Program-made: the position numbers and the translations under genes
Part shown: piece after piece, positions 1 to 9,577 of the stretch
How the letters are laid out: each line of letters opens with the position of its first letter
Numbering within the stretch: the stretch's first letter is position 1
Assembly: GCA_021229015.1 (NCBI GenBank)
Contig: CM037783.1
Span: forward strand, 29,919,401 to 29,983,400
Source: Solen grandis
Taxonomy: Eukaryota > Mollusca > Bivalvia > Adapedonta > Solenidae
DNA length: 64,000 bases
Direction: 5' to 3'
The notes under the pieces: generated by a model
What the model was told of the DNA's origin: nothing
Seen by the model: only the letters and a program-made list of their open reading frames with translations
Database searches by the model: none

Positions 1-291
1 TATAGTTCCTGGATACGAGTTTTTAGGAAGGCAAGAATGTATTTATTGAAAATTTATTTGTTTTTATTTTTGTTAAAGGTGCTTCTAAAAATAGTATTCT
101 GATTCGATTCGACTGTACGTGTTTCGATCGCCGATTTTTTGTTTTTGTTCGCAGTCGAAACAAATAAATGCGCGAACGTTATTGATAATTATAGGCTAAG
201 TTTACAATAGGGTCAGCCAAATTATTCCAACAAAATAATCGTATTTCAATTTTCCAAACAAGCGCACGATGTAAACATCCGGTAAGAGGAA
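1..291. other. No gene recognised (5' flank of hAT-derived gene)
   Basis: AT-rich sequence without a convincing reading frame. It probably holds the 5' flank or UTR of the hAT-derived gene that starts at about 292. I saw no terminal inverted repeat that would define the outer end of a hAT transposon. Confidence 0.4.
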
Positions 292-1631
292 AATGCCGTC
301 TAATAACGGGAAATACTATGTGAAGTCGGTAAAAAGAGCCGGTACAAAAATCAAGGAAGTCTCTTTGACTTTGGAGTGAAAAAAAGCAAAGTAGAAAGTC
401 AATCTACACAATCAGTCGTCAGTGTAAGTCCAGAAAGTCAATCTTCTCAGGCAGTCGTCAGTGTAAGTCCAGAGAGTCAATCTATACAATCATTCGTCAG
501 TATCGGTCCAGAATGTCAATCTACACAATCAGTCGTCAGTGTCAGTCCAGAAAGTCAGTCTTCTCAGGCAGTCGTCAGTGTAAGTCCAGAGAGTCAATCT
601 ATACAATCATTCGTCAGTATCGGTCCAGAATGTCAATCTACACAATCAGTCGTCAGTGTCAGTCCAGAAAGTCAATCTACACAATCTGTTGATGTTGACA
701 GTCTACAGAGTTTGTCTCCAACATTACCCCCTGATCAATCTTGCTCCAGTGTAACAGTTGATAAAGGAAATTTATTGACAGCCAATCCATCACCCACCCA
801 ACCTGTATCAGTTGATCATCTTGAAACATATGATGGTCGTAAAGCTGTACTTATTAAATATGAGTTAAAGTTTCCATGGGTTTATCAAAGCAGCAGTCGG
901 CAGGGTTATATATGCAAATATTGTGAGGTATTTGGCCATGGCCTTTCATCAGAAAGTGCATTCGTCTCAACAGGAGCCACTTTGGGAACACATCCAGGTC
1001 GTCGCCTTTCTACACATGAAAAAAGTTCTCGCCACATAGAATCTAAAAGATGGTTCATAGCATGCACAACAAATGAAGAAATGCTGAAATGTTTGATGGC
1101 TAAACAATCAAATTCAAAGAAAATGAAGGAAGAGGAAGATGTTAAGAAAAATAGAAGTTATGTGACAAAACTTCTAAAAATCACAATATTTCTTGTAAAA
1201 AAGAAATGGGTCACACAGATAATTTACGGGCAGTAGCTGGCCTTGTAGGTGATATATGTGATGAAGTTGTAAAGGATATGCTTACAGAAAGTGTTAACTA
1301 TACATCATCAAATATAGCAACTGAAATGGTATCAATTATCAGCAACTTCTATGAAAACATGACTCTTACTGATTTAAGAGGTAAATAGTTCACACTATTA
1401 CTCGATGATTGCACTGACAATGCTAACAGGAGCCAGGCATCAATTATGGCAAGGTGGATTGGAGAAAGGGGAAATCAAGAACAACTTTTAGGGCTGGTCC
1501 ATATGACGGGAACCAAGGCAGTAGATTTCGAAGAGGCGGTGTCAACTTTTTGCCTAGCAAGGGTTTGAAAACAGCTGATATTAGATTTGTTGCATTAGAT
1601 GGCTGCAGTACAATGAGTGGTGTGAATACAG
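292..1631 (+). pseudogene. hAT-transposase-derived gene, exon 1 (degenerate)
   Basis: First exon of a hAT-superfamily transposase-like gene of the type that also gives domesticated zinc-finger proteins. An ATG at 292 opens a frame that moves to the next frame near 346-351 (an A run). It then encodes a stretch reading SLFDFGVKKSKV, a serine-rich tandem repeat, and a TTF/BED-like zinc finger (ICKYC near 910-925, followed by THEKSSRH near 1012-1035). The catalytic-core start follows (DDCTDNANRSQAS near 1406-1440; LDGCSTMSG near 1597-1623). Breaks: a frame change near 1200 in an A run, an in-frame TAG at 1386-1388 and another frame change near 1565. The exon ends at a GT donor at 1632. Without these breaks it would be one continuous frame, so it is decayed or contains base errors. 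It continues in exons up to 19173. Confidence 0.8.
394..689 (+). repeat. 39-bp coding tandem repeat (about 7.5 units)
   Basis: Units start at about 394, 433, 472, 511, 550, 589, 628 and 667. Each encodes 13 residues of the form ES/CQSxQSxVSxxP. Units alternate in a higher-order pattern (two blocks of three nearly identical units), which suggests expansion by unequal exchange. It lies in the disordered N-terminal part of the hAT-derived protein. Confidence 0.9.
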
Positions 1632-1834
1632 GTACCTAAAAATATTTTAAACACTGATATATACCAAGTACAATGTAATTATAAATTTTAAGAATGAATT
1701 ATAAACAGTAAAACTTTTCTTCAAAAGACTGATAAATTTTAAAGAGATTTGCTGCATTACTAGGCATTTGGTGCCGTTTGGTGCAGGATCCCACTGGGTA
1801 CTTGATTATTAAAAAACTTTTTCACTACTTTCAG

Positions 1835-2078
1835 GACTTCAGAAGAGGATCAGACATATGGCGCCTCACTTTCTTTACATTAACTGCAGGAACCATAGGC
1901 TAGCTTTATGTTTTGTACATCTAGTCAAGAACCATGATCACCTAGCAGACGTAGAAGCCCTACTTGTGTCGCTTTGGAAACTCTTCCATTATTCTCTCAA
2001 GAGAAATGAAGTCTTCCAAAACATCCAGGCAATCTATGGTGAAAAAACATTGACATTCATCAAGGCCTCCGCAACAAG
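1835..2078 (+). pseudogene. hAT-derived gene, exon 2
   Basis: Begins after an AG acceptor (1833-1834) and ends before a GT donor (2079). It continues exon 1 in phase (…NTG|LQKR…). It encodes the CRNHRLALCF and LWKLFHYS motifs that follow the first catalytic Asp block in hAT transposases of this subgroup. The frame is open throughout this exon. Confidence 0.75.
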
Positions 2079-2374
2079 GTATCAAATTAATAAATTATCA
2101 TTTAAAGCCCAAGTTTTTTTTGTAATCAAAATTAGTACAGTTAAAAATTGATAATGAATATGTCAATAAACAGCTAATAAGCAGGCAATTTAGTAACAAA
2201 CCAATTAATTCAAAGTGCTTAAAACACACACACAAAAAAAACAAAAACCATACTGAATAATACATGAATTTGATTTTCAACCATCAAACACTTTTATATG
2301 TCTGCATTTGTGGTGCATGCTATGAACCCTTTTTTAGATTCTAAATGGAAGGTAACTGTTTCATGTATTTATAG

Positions 2375-2692
2375 ATGGCTGTCTCATCTCCATACCAGCA
2401 CTAGATTTATTGCTAGATATGAGTGCATACTGGACACACTCGACACACTTACTGACTCAACGAGAGATCCTGAAATAGAGGGTATACGTGCGAAGGCTGC
2501 CAACCAGAAGATAGTCCTCACAATCTTGCTACTTACTGATGTTTTGAAGCCAGTCCACTACTTGTCTCTTTACTTACAAGAAGATACTGGTTATTTTACC
2601 AGCCTCCCAGAACGTGTCAAGGCCTGTGTAAATGATCTGCATGGAATCATAAGCAAGTTTCAGGATGGTGATTACCAAGACCTAGAGTTTAG
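2375..2692 (+). pseudogene. hAT-derived gene, exon 3
   Basis: Acceptor TATAG at 2370-2374 and donor GT at 2693. The exon joins in phase to give …ATR|WLSH…, the usual RW/RWLSH signature downstream of the zinc-finger/RNase-H-like core. It contains a helical stretch (KIVLTILLLTDVLKPVHYLSLYLQ). That part corresponds to the insertion domain of hAT transposases. Confidence 0.72.
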
Positions 2693-2817
2693 GTATTATG
2701 ACTTACTGTTAATTGCATTTCAAGTATTTATTCATTTTTTAATTTTAATTTAAAATATGTATTTTAAATTAAGATGATATAAAACTTATTAATATGCAAC
2801 TTTATATCACTTTACAG

Positions 2818-2906
2818 CAAGAGTGAGATGCTAACAGATTTGATAAGAGACAGGACTGATCTGGCAAGGCGAATGAGAAGGGATGACGGACTTGTAAACC
2901 CAGATG
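2818..2906 (+). pseudogene. hAT-derived gene, exon 4
   Basis: Short exon between TTTACAG (ends 2817) and a GT donor at 2907. It reads KSEMLTDLIRDRTDLARRMR, consistent in phase with exons 3 and 5. It is too short to be convincing alone; position and phase support it. Confidence 0.6.
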
Positions 2907-3169
2907 GTAAATAAAACCACTGCTGCTGTGTTATATTTATTATTTTAAGATTGAAATATTGTAGGTACTTTTTTACTTATTAAGTTTATTTGTTTATTTA
3001 CAACATGTAAATATTTTAACTGTGGTTAAAGACTTTCATTAAATATTATCAATTTGATATAAATATAAATATTTTATATATATATTATTTGAATTTTCCT
3101 TGCTTATATGAATTGAATTTTATTACTTGTGTCCTTTAAAATAATTAATTTCACAATTGTTAATTTCAG

Positions 3170-3324
3170 ATTATCTCCAGACCATTGGTATTCCCATAGT
3201 ATATCAGTTGATAGCTGAAGTGGAAGATGCCTTTACTGTGCAATCCAATGTTCTGTCTGCCTTTAGAGTGCTGGATCCGTGTAGCCTTCCAAATGATGTA
3301 ACAGACATCAATGATTATGGAAAG
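3170..3324 (+). pseudogene. hAT-derived gene, exon 5
   Basis: Acceptor TTTCAG ending at 3169, donor GT at 3325. Encodes DYLQTIGIPIVYQLIAEVED and a segment ending DINDYGK. The splice phase matches the neighbouring exons. Confidence 0.65.
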
Positions 3325-3565
3325 GTACATTTAATTTATAATTGATGATTATCTTCTCGGAAGACCCTTCATTTTAAAGTATAAGTTCAAATATTTATTG
3401 AAGTTTGAGTAGAACTTGAATGCTTCAAGTAGAACTTGAAGCAGTTATAACTCTGGCATTAATGACTATTATATCGAATTGGTTTACTTCAAAAAGTTAA
3501 AGGTATTGATGTATAAATTAAATAAATTTGAAATAAAAAAGCATTTCCATGATGTAACTTGACAG

Positions 3566-3598
3566 GAGAGAATACATACACTAGCACAACATTATGGC
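3566..3598 (+). pseudogene. hAT-derived gene, exon 6, 5' part, cut by Polinton
   Basis: After the acceptor GACAG (3561-3565) the frame reads ERIHTLAQHYG and stops at the Polinton end at 3599. The same exon resumes at 18227 in the same frame. The last six bases (TATGGC, 3593-3598) are repeated at 18221-18226 as the target-site duplication. Confidence 0.85.
3593..3598. repeat. Target-site duplication, left (TATGGC)
   Basis: Directly abuts the element start at 3599. An identical 6-mer lies at 18221-18226. Six-bp duplications are characteristic of Polinton/Maverick integration. Confidence 0.95.
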
Positions 3599-3681
3599 AG
3601 TAGTATAGGTATTGAGCGTCCCTGGCTCACCCCCCCCCCCCCACTCCTCCAAAACCAGGGACGCTCAATACCTATACTACT
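3599..3681. repeat. Terminal hairpin palindrome, left end
   Basis: The first 27 bases (3599-3625, ending GCGTCCCTGG) are perfectly inverted at 3655-3681 (starting CCAGGGACGC). A 29-nt loop containing a long C run separates the arms. This resembles the folded termini of linear DNA viruses. It could allow a self-primed or covalently closed end. Confidence 0.9.
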
Positions 3682-3902
3682 AATTAGTTAAAAAAATCAA
3701 AAAAATCACACTAATGTAAACTTTAAAATAACACATGTGTAAATTTTTAAAAAAAAACAACAATGAAAAATTGGTGTTTTTTTCTTAAACCCCTTTTTTA
3801 CATTTATATAAAAATCCTCACTCTGAATATGGAGGAGGAGGGTTTTCTAACATATTATAAAAATTCAATATTATACAGTTTTTATATTTTTGGATATTAT
3901 CT
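3599..3902 (+). repeat. Polinton terminal inverted repeat, left
   Basis: Matches the reverse complement of 17919-18220 almost completely. Differences are mostly in the C run of the hairpin loop, in A runs and a few substitutions near 3740-3755. The last coding bases of the minus-strand gene 3871-4545 lie inside it. Confidence 0.93.
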
Positions 3903-4545
3903 CCATTGCTTCTTGTCTTCCCTGTTCTATTAATTTTTGCCTTTCTTCTTTTGAATAGTTTTTTGGAACCGCAGAGTTTTTTGTTAATTGTTTAAGCTCA
4001 TTATATTTTTCTAATTCATCTAATATAAGTTTAAATTCTTGTTCAGATATATGTCCATCTGTTAAAGCTTTAGAGATTAAATTTTTTATACTGTTTAATT
4101 TAGTGTTAGCAATAGTTTTAATATTATTATGTTTTTTTATTTTATTCATAAATTTACGTCTAACAATTTTTATAGAGGCTCCAACTCCTCCACATGTAAT
4201 GGCAATAATTTCAAATGGTAATAGAACAGGAATAACCACTCCAACAATTCCTATAATTACACTAGCAGACATTAAAGCTGTGTCTACTCCATCTGTTATA
4301 TTTATTCCTCTTTTATATTTTTTATATAATGCTTTACGAGTATCTCTCTCATTAATTAATGTTTTTTCAATCTCTGAGATTTTTTGTAATCTATAATTTT
4401 GACTTGGTTCCTGGAGTTCACTACGGCTGGAACTTCGTTCCACTTCCGGCTGCTCTGCACTATGGATAGTTCCATAGTCCGGTTGTGAATCTAGTATTTT
4501 ACTATTTAAATCAGGGTATAAATTTGGGGCCGTTGGTTGCTTCAT
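3871..4545 (-). CDS. Polinton-encoded membrane protein with two hydrophobic segments
   Basis: 224 residues. The N-terminal ~50 residues are polar and low in structure and contain a copy of the element's small hairpin repeats (4429-4477). A basic/helical stretch follows. Residues ~85-130 form two hydrophobic segments (ALMSASVIIGIVGVVIPVLL; FEIIAITCGGVGA) like a membrane hairpin, and the rest is charged and helical (HISEQEFKLILDELEKYNEL). I recognise the layout as one seen in Polinton accessory proteins, but not a function. It is the last of four co-directional minus-strand genes, 11 bp downstream of 4557-5093, and ends inside the left inverted repeat. The frame is intact. A membrane-active or minor virion role is only a guess. 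Confidence 0.6.
   Translation of the reverse strand: MKQPTAPNLYPDLNSKILDSQPDYGTIHSAEQPEVERSSSRSELQEPSQNYRLQKISEIEKTLINERDTRKALYKKYKRGINITDGVDTALMSASVIIGIVGVVIPVLLPFEIIAITCGGVGASIKIVRRKFMNKIKKHNNIKTIANTKLNSIKNLISKALTDGHISEQEFKLILDELEKYNELKQLTKNSAVPKNYSKEERQKLIEQGRQEAMEIISKNIKTV
4421..4486. repeat. Hairpin-element cluster inside a coding region
   Basis: GGAAC-TTC-GTTCC at 4429-4441 and a second stem CTATGGA-TAGT-TCCATAG at 4460-4477, with linker CTGCTCTGCAC. It lies in frame in the polar N-terminal part of 3871-4545. Confidence 0.75.
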
Positions 4546-4556
4546 TTTTATATATA

Positions 4557-5093
4557 TTATTTAAATTCAAACAATAACGAGGCAACAGTATTAACTACAG
4601 TTGTATTATCTATCAGACTAACAAAATTAATAACACTTCCAGCCTCAACTAAAAAAGGGCGTTCAAAATTATCATGTTTTGCTGTTGTTGTTTGTAAAGT
4701 AATATCACACCCACTTAAAAGCTCTCCATCAACCAAAACACCAACTCGCACTTCACCACTTGCCCTTTTACTCGACAGACCAATACCAGTAATATAACCA
4801 CGCCTTATCACAACATAACCAACATCTTTTTCTCTACCGGCATTTCCAAATGAAAACACCTTACTTTTAAATAAAGAACCTTTTATTTCAGCACTTATTG
4901 TAATGTTTTTTAAGGATTCCTCTATTCTTTTTACCACAAGGTCTAATTTTGTTAAAGTGTCAAGTAATTCTCTATCTAAATTTGACTTTAAATTATTAAA
5001 TAATTTACTTTCTAAATTTGAGTTTAAATTATTAAAATATGAATCTATCTTACTATTATCTAGTATATACTTTTTAGAACCGAATATATTCAT
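4557..5093 (-). CDS. Fibre-like protein: coiled-coil stalk plus beta-rich head (candidate)
   Basis: 178 residues, intact. Residues ~15-65 show heptad-like spacing with a short repeated pattern (NNLNSNLESKLFNNLKSNLD). After that comes a compact beta-rich domain with many Gly/Val (GYVVIRRGYITGIGLSS; VRVGVLVDGELLSGCDITL) ending in VASLLFEFK. A stalk followed by a beta-sheet head is the architecture of virion fibres and receptor-binding spikes, so this could be the attachment protein at the vertex. No sequence family was recognised, so the role is inferred from shape and from its place beside the penton-like genes. It lies 3 bp downstream of 5096-5824 on the same strand, probably one transcript. 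Confidence 0.55.
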   Translation of the reverse strand: MNIFGSKKYILDNSKIDSYFNNLNSNLESKLFNNLKSNLDRELLDTLTKLDLVVKRIEESLKNITISAEIKGSLFKSKVFSFGNAGREKDVGYVVIRRGYITGIGLSSKRASGEVRVGVLVDGELLSGCDITLQTTTAKHDNFERPFLVEAGSVINFVSLIDNTTVVNTVASLLFEFK

Positions 5094-5095
5094 TT

Positions 5096-5824
5096 TTATT
5101 GATAAAAAATGAATTTTATATAATTTATATGATCTCTAAAACACAACTCATTATTATCTATTTTTTGTCTTTTTTCATCACGAACACTTATATTTAATTC
5201 AGAAATATTTCCTATAGTTAATTTTTTATACTCTGGATTACTAAAGTTTATATTAACAATATCTCCAAATTGATTACTCTCAACAGGAATAACACCAAGA
5301 ATATTACTAGGTGCACCATCAAAGAAATTATAAGTATTATTTATTTGTTCAAGGTAAACATATAATTGTTTATAAGGAACTAAATCTATTGATTGTTCAC
5401 CATGGCATGGGAGGTTAAGAAGAGGTGAATTTTCCAAATAATGACTCTCTTTAAATCCTAACATTTTTCTTAATTCTTTGGTTATTATTAATCCATAGGT
5501 TATATCACTAACTGAACTTATTGTTGGGTATTCTTCTGCTTTTAAACAAGCAATACCATTTTTTTCATCAACAGTTAATGTTATTCTGTTGTCAAAATTT
5601 TTAAATACATCAACTATTTGTTGAAAATTATAAAAACCATCTGAAATTATTTTTTTGGGTGGTGGGGATTTACGAATGTTAGTATCAATCCATTGTCCAA
5701 TTAAATTATACCAACCCATAGTATAAGTAAAACCTCTCAATCCAATTTTCTTATCTCCATGTTTATTATCTATATATTGTTGTAGGTTTATAGGTTCATT
5801 AATATTAGAAATTATATGATTCAT
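5096..5824 (-). CDS. Penton/minor-capsid-like Polinton protein, copy 1
   Basis: 242 residues, open. The C-terminal ~90 residues (from YKQLYVYLEQI to NISELNISVRDE) form the conserved beta-rich domain shared with the neighbouring gene 5879-6950. I associate it with the single-jelly-roll minor capsid (penton) proteins of Polintons, from family memory and not from a search. The N-terminal part has the start MNHIISNINEPINL and a conserved block GFTYTMGWYNLIGQW. Compared with copy 2, about 14 bases are missing near 5147, so the last ~15 residues are in another frame (ending IKFIFYQ instead of the usual hydrophobic strand). This may damage the last beta strand. It shares a start-region motif (TTTTTATTGATAAAAAA) with copy 2. 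Confidence 0.6.
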   Translation of the reverse strand: MNHIISNINEPINLQQYIDNKHGDKKIGLRGFTYTMGWYNLIGQWIDTNIRKSPPPKKIISDGFYNFQQIVDVFKNFDNRITLTVDEKNGIACLKAEEYPTISSVSDITYGLIITKELRKMLGFKESHYLENSPLLNLPCHGEQSIDLVPYKQLYVYLEQINNTYNFFDGAPSNILGVIPVESNQFGDIVNINFSNPEYKKLTIGNISELNISVRDEKRQKIDNNELCFRDHINYIKFIFYQ

Positions 5825-5878
5825 TTTTATTGATAAAAAATAAATTTTATATAATTTAGATGATTTCTAAAACACTTT

Positions 5879-6950
5879 TTAGATGATTTCTAAAACACAA
5901 CTCATTGGTAATCCATGATTATTTATTTTTTTCCCCCATTCATCACAAACACTTATAGTTAATTCAGAAATATTTCCTATAGTTAATTTTTTATACTCTG
6001 AATTATCAAAAATAATATTAACAATATCTCCAAATGATTTATTTTCAACAGGAACAACTCCTAAGATTTTACTAGGTGCTCCATTATGAAAATTATAAGT
6101 ACTATTTATTTGTTCAAGGTGAATATATAATTGTTTATAATTACTAATAATATTAGCTTTTATTTTCTCTTCTTCCATTCTTTCTCTTTCTCTTTCTCTT
6201 TCCATTCTTTCTCTTTCAAACTCTTCTAATATTTCTCTTTCTCTTTCTCTTTCCATTCTTTCTCTTTCTATTCTTTCTCTTTCTCTTTCCATTCTTTCTC
6301 TTTCCATTCTTTCTATTTTTTCTAACTCTTCTATTCTTTCTCTTTCTCTTTCTCTTTCTCTTTCCATTCTTTCCATTCTTTCTCTTTCTATTCTTTCTCT
6401 TTCTCTTTCCATTCTTTCTCTTTCTATTCTTTCTCTTTCTCTTTCCATTCTTTCTATTTTTTCTAACTCTTCTATTCTTTCTCTTTCTATTTTTTCTAAC
6501 TCTTCTATTCTTTCTATTTCTCTTTCAAACTCTTCTAATATTTCTCTTTCTCTTTCTAACCCTTCCATTCTTTCTCTTTCTAACTTTCTATCTCTTCCAT
6601 TCTTTCTCTTTCTATTCTTTCTCTTTTCTTTATTATCTTCTATAAAATTTTTCTGCCTCTTTAATTATTTTTTTTATACTCTTTTTATTTCTTTTTTAGT
6701 TTTAATTTTTCTTCATGATCTTCTATATAATTTTTAAATGCTTCTATTATTGATTCTAAATTACCTACATCTCTTTTTTTTAAATGTTTGAGTGGAGAAT
6801 TTGAAAAACCCATTATTTGAATATTTTCTATATTATACCATCCTATAGTATAATTAAAACTTTTTAATCTAATTTTCTTATCTCCATGTTTATTATCTAT
6901 ATATTGTTGTAGTTTATAGGTTTATCAATATTGGAAATTATATGATACAT
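5879..6950 (-). pseudogene. Penton/minor-capsid-like paralogue, copy 2, with Glu/Arg repeat expansion and frame breaks
   Basis: An open frame at 5879-6568 holds the conserved C-terminal domain (YKQLYIHLEQI … NISELTISVCDE … LPMSCVLEII). The homologous N-terminus is seen upstream from an ATG at 6950 (MYHIISNI; a block matching copy 1's TMGWYNL region lies near 6830-6880), but in other frames. Between them, 6170-6640 is a six-base repeat (CTTTCT type) encoding E/R/M-rich sequence (ERERMERERERIE) that replaces the middle of the protein. At least one frameshift (near 6915-6925) and further changes near 6640-6680 separate the parts. So it is a tandem duplicate of copy 1 invaded by repeat expansion. 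Either the long charged helix was a real novelty before decay, or the gene died through slippage. Confidence 0.65.
6170..6640. repeat. Pyrimidine-strand hexanucleotide repeat (TTTCTC/CTTTCC)
   Basis: Long imperfect array of TTTCTC, TTCCAT and TTCTAT units. Since the unit is six bases, slippage keeps the frame and lengthens a predicted charged single alpha-helix. Longer period copies (~50-100 bp blocks) are also visible. Confidence 0.9.
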
Positions 6951-6966
6951 TTTTTACCGATAAAAA

Positions 6967-8389
6967 ATGATTCCACAAGAATTTAAATATAATAGTGATA
7001 TTAATTATTTACATGGAGGAGTGTTTAATAAAAAAACACTTAACATTATAAAACAAGAAATAATAATTTCATCAGATGGAAACGGAACGGCTGCTCTGCA
7101 CAAAAGTTTTAATGTAGATTTCCCTAATATATTTGAAAAATATTTATTACCTAAAGTTACATCAGAAGAAATAGTAGAAAGGTGGGAAAGTGATTGGATG
7201 TTATTTTGGCAAAATCAATTAAACTTTGCTATTTGGTGTTCAACTACAGGTTGTGGAGTTGACATAAAAAATCATATAAATGCGGGAGGATTAACAGGTT
7301 CTTTATTCTTATTTCATATTTATTATCAAACAAGAAGAATATTATTTGAATTATCTATTCCTCTTCCACAAGATAAAAGTTGGAATGCTTTTAATAATAT
7401 TTATAACAAAGAAGCTTATGAAAGAGTATGTAAAGAGTTTAATGTAAATCCTAATACAGATTGGAGACAGAAAGAATATGCAGATGGTGGTGGTCTTGGA
7501 TATATATATACAAAAGATTCAAATGTTTGGAAAAAAACTTATTTTAAGGATAATTTTCTTTATGTTTTTGATTTATCTGTTTTTAGACTATATAGATTTA
7601 TTTTTGGACCTGGAGGTCCTGTTAAAGGTAAGTCTTATACAAAAAACATTTCTATTGATTATATCAAACAACCAGATGAATTTAAAAACATATGGACAAC
7701 TTTTATTCTTGATGAGTCAAAAGGTTTTACACAAGCAGGAGTTGAAAGAATTAATGAGTCTATAAGAATATATTGTTGGTCTATTCTTGGAGCACAATCT
7801 CAAACTAGAACAGATATTTTAGGAATAGGAACGGCATTTGATGCTCAAAATTTTTTTAATTAATTAAAGTCCTATAGATATACCTAGTCAAATAACAAGA
7901 TATGAAAACACATTAAAATATGCAAGAAGTAAAGTTGATTATGTTTATGGAATAGGATTATATATGTCTCCTAGTGATATGGAATTAAGAATTGGAACAA
8001 TACAAGATTATAATAATGAAATTGTAGTTGCAGAAGAAGAAAAAATTCAAACACTTGGAATAAATAATGAAATAAATAGTCAACCTGTTCCTACGGATGA
8101 AATCCGGCTGCGTAGCACTAAAAAGAAAAATGTTGAACTCAGTGGTACACCAACAAAAAAATCTTTACCAGAACCTACGGACGAAGTCCGGACTAGTGAA
8201 CCAATTGTTTCCCAGCTGGACTATGGAACAGCTGCGGAGCACTCTGTCCGTAGAAAACCTAGTGAACCAATAAAACCTAGTGATCTCATTGAAACAACGG
8301 ATGAACATGAAGATGATAAAATATCTATTATAATAGGAAGTATTGTAGTAGGGGGTTTAGCTTTATTTATTTATGAGTATGTTCTCTAA
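6967..8389 (+). pseudogene. Conserved Polinton structural protein with C-terminal membrane anchor, one frameshift
   Basis: Open frame 6967-7863 (298 residues), then in the +1 frame from 7868 to 8389 (the internal ATG at 7964 is not the start). The break is at a T run (7851-7858). Part 1 is a globular domain with a Cys-containing motif (IWCSTTGCGVDI), a FHIYYQTRRILFEL block and a conserved end (KGFTQAGVERINESI … ILGAQ). I recognise it as a family present in animal Polintons and suspect a virion component. Part 2 continues it (ITRYENTLKYARSKVDYVYG), then a disordered linker that carries hairpin repeats (8091-8265), and ends in a single transmembrane segment (IIIGSIVVGGLALFIYEYVL). It starts 16 bp from the divergent gene at 6950 and its end overlaps the end of 8386-9558 by 4 bp. 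Confidence 0.6.
8091..8265. repeat. Hairpin-element cluster inside a coding region
   Basis: CGGAT-GAA-ATCCG (8094-8106), enclosed by CTACG…CGTAG (8091-8114), and CGGAC-GAA-GTCCG (8178-8190). A weaker copy lies near 8217-8252. In frame these give TDEIRL and TDEVRT in the protein linker. Confidence 0.8.
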
Positions 8390-9558
8390 CGACTAACAGC
8401 TGTATATATCATTCCTATAACTAAAATTAACAAAGCCCATAAATTATTTCCAAACCATGCAACAACATTTCCTGTTGTTTTTAATAACCATCCTACAATA
8501 GCTCCAATAATACCAGGTAATGCTTCTGCTGCTTTTCCTGCAAGTTTTGCTAATAGTTTAGCAATATTTGATAATTGTTTTTTTATCCAATCTCTTACAT
8601 TTCCTCCTTTCCCAGGAGGTTTAGGTGTTACAGTTCCACCACCACCAGGAATAAAAGTCTCAACAATAACACCAATAATCATTCCAAAAGCAGTTAAAAT
8701 ACTAACAATTGTAATCCCTTGTTCTCTAAATAAAGTTTTTATTCTTTCTGCTAATGTTGTATCTTCATTTAATACTTTATGTATTGTCTCTTTTATTCTA
8801 TTTTTTTTCTTAATTTATCTCTAAGGATTCAATTATTTTTTTTTTTTTTCAGAAATGCAATTTATTTGTAGCGCTTCTTTTACAGTGGTCATTGCTTTAA
8901 GGACTCCATCAATATCTCTTTTATCTATAATTGTTTGTGTTCCTTGTTCAATTCCAACTATTTCTTTCACTCTAGTTTCGGCTTCTTCAGAAAAAGATGT
9001 TTCCATTACAGTTTCAGCAGCATTTGCTGCAGTTTCAGCTGCTCTAGGTAAATCAATCATTTCTATATTATCAACATTTGGAATGTTTCTTTCTGCATTT
9101 TGTAATTTTTCTTTGGCTTGTTTTGATAATGGTTCATAACGTATATTCAACAAGTTTCTAATTGCACCTCTTCCAATTTTAACCTCTAAAGTGTTCAAAG
9201 ATATAAAACTATTACCTTTAGTAAGTTTAATAGGTTCTTTACCTGGAACTTTTAAATATATTTTATTATCTATAACTTCAAAGTTTGTAATATCGATATA
9301 TTCTGATTTTACTTCATATTTTTATTCTAAATATTTAAAATATTTATCAACCATATCTTTTCTCTGTTATATTATTAATTCTGTTCCTTTACCAACATTA
9401 GGTTTGCGTAAATCTAACAGACGTTCATCAATAGTTTTCTCTGAATACCTATCATCTATAAAAGGAGTTTCATCATCTTTATCATTATCATCATTATCAT
9501 CATCTTCATCATATACAGGATTTTCAAAATCATATCCTCCTTCTGCCATTTTAAACAT
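8386..9558 (-). pseudogene. Polinton protein with acidic N-terminus and C-terminal amphipathic/membrane region, several frameshifts
   Basis: Three open pieces in order: 9367-9558 (starting MFKMAEGG or MAEGGYDFENPVYD, then a run of Asp), 8833-9198 (…GRGAIRNLLNIRYEPLS…, ending in a Lys run at the 15-T tract) and 8386-8682 (Gly/Pro linker, then AKLLAKLAGKAAEALPGIIG and a hydrophobic helix WALLILVIGMIY). Coding-like sequence continues between the pieces in other frames (for example 9199-9366), so this looks like one gene of about 390 codons broken by small indels, at least one of them in a homopolymer. An acidic Tyr-containing start plus amphipathic and transmembrane helices could suit an internal, membrane-active capsid component. 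That is inference only. It diverges from the capsid gene at 9578 with a 19-bp gap. Confidence 0.55.
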
Positions 9559-9577
9559 TAAAAATTTCCTCTAAAAA

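Noticed and set aside
394..689. CRISPR-like array
   Set aside because: The 39-bp units are contiguous without spacers and code for protein; the organism is an animal.
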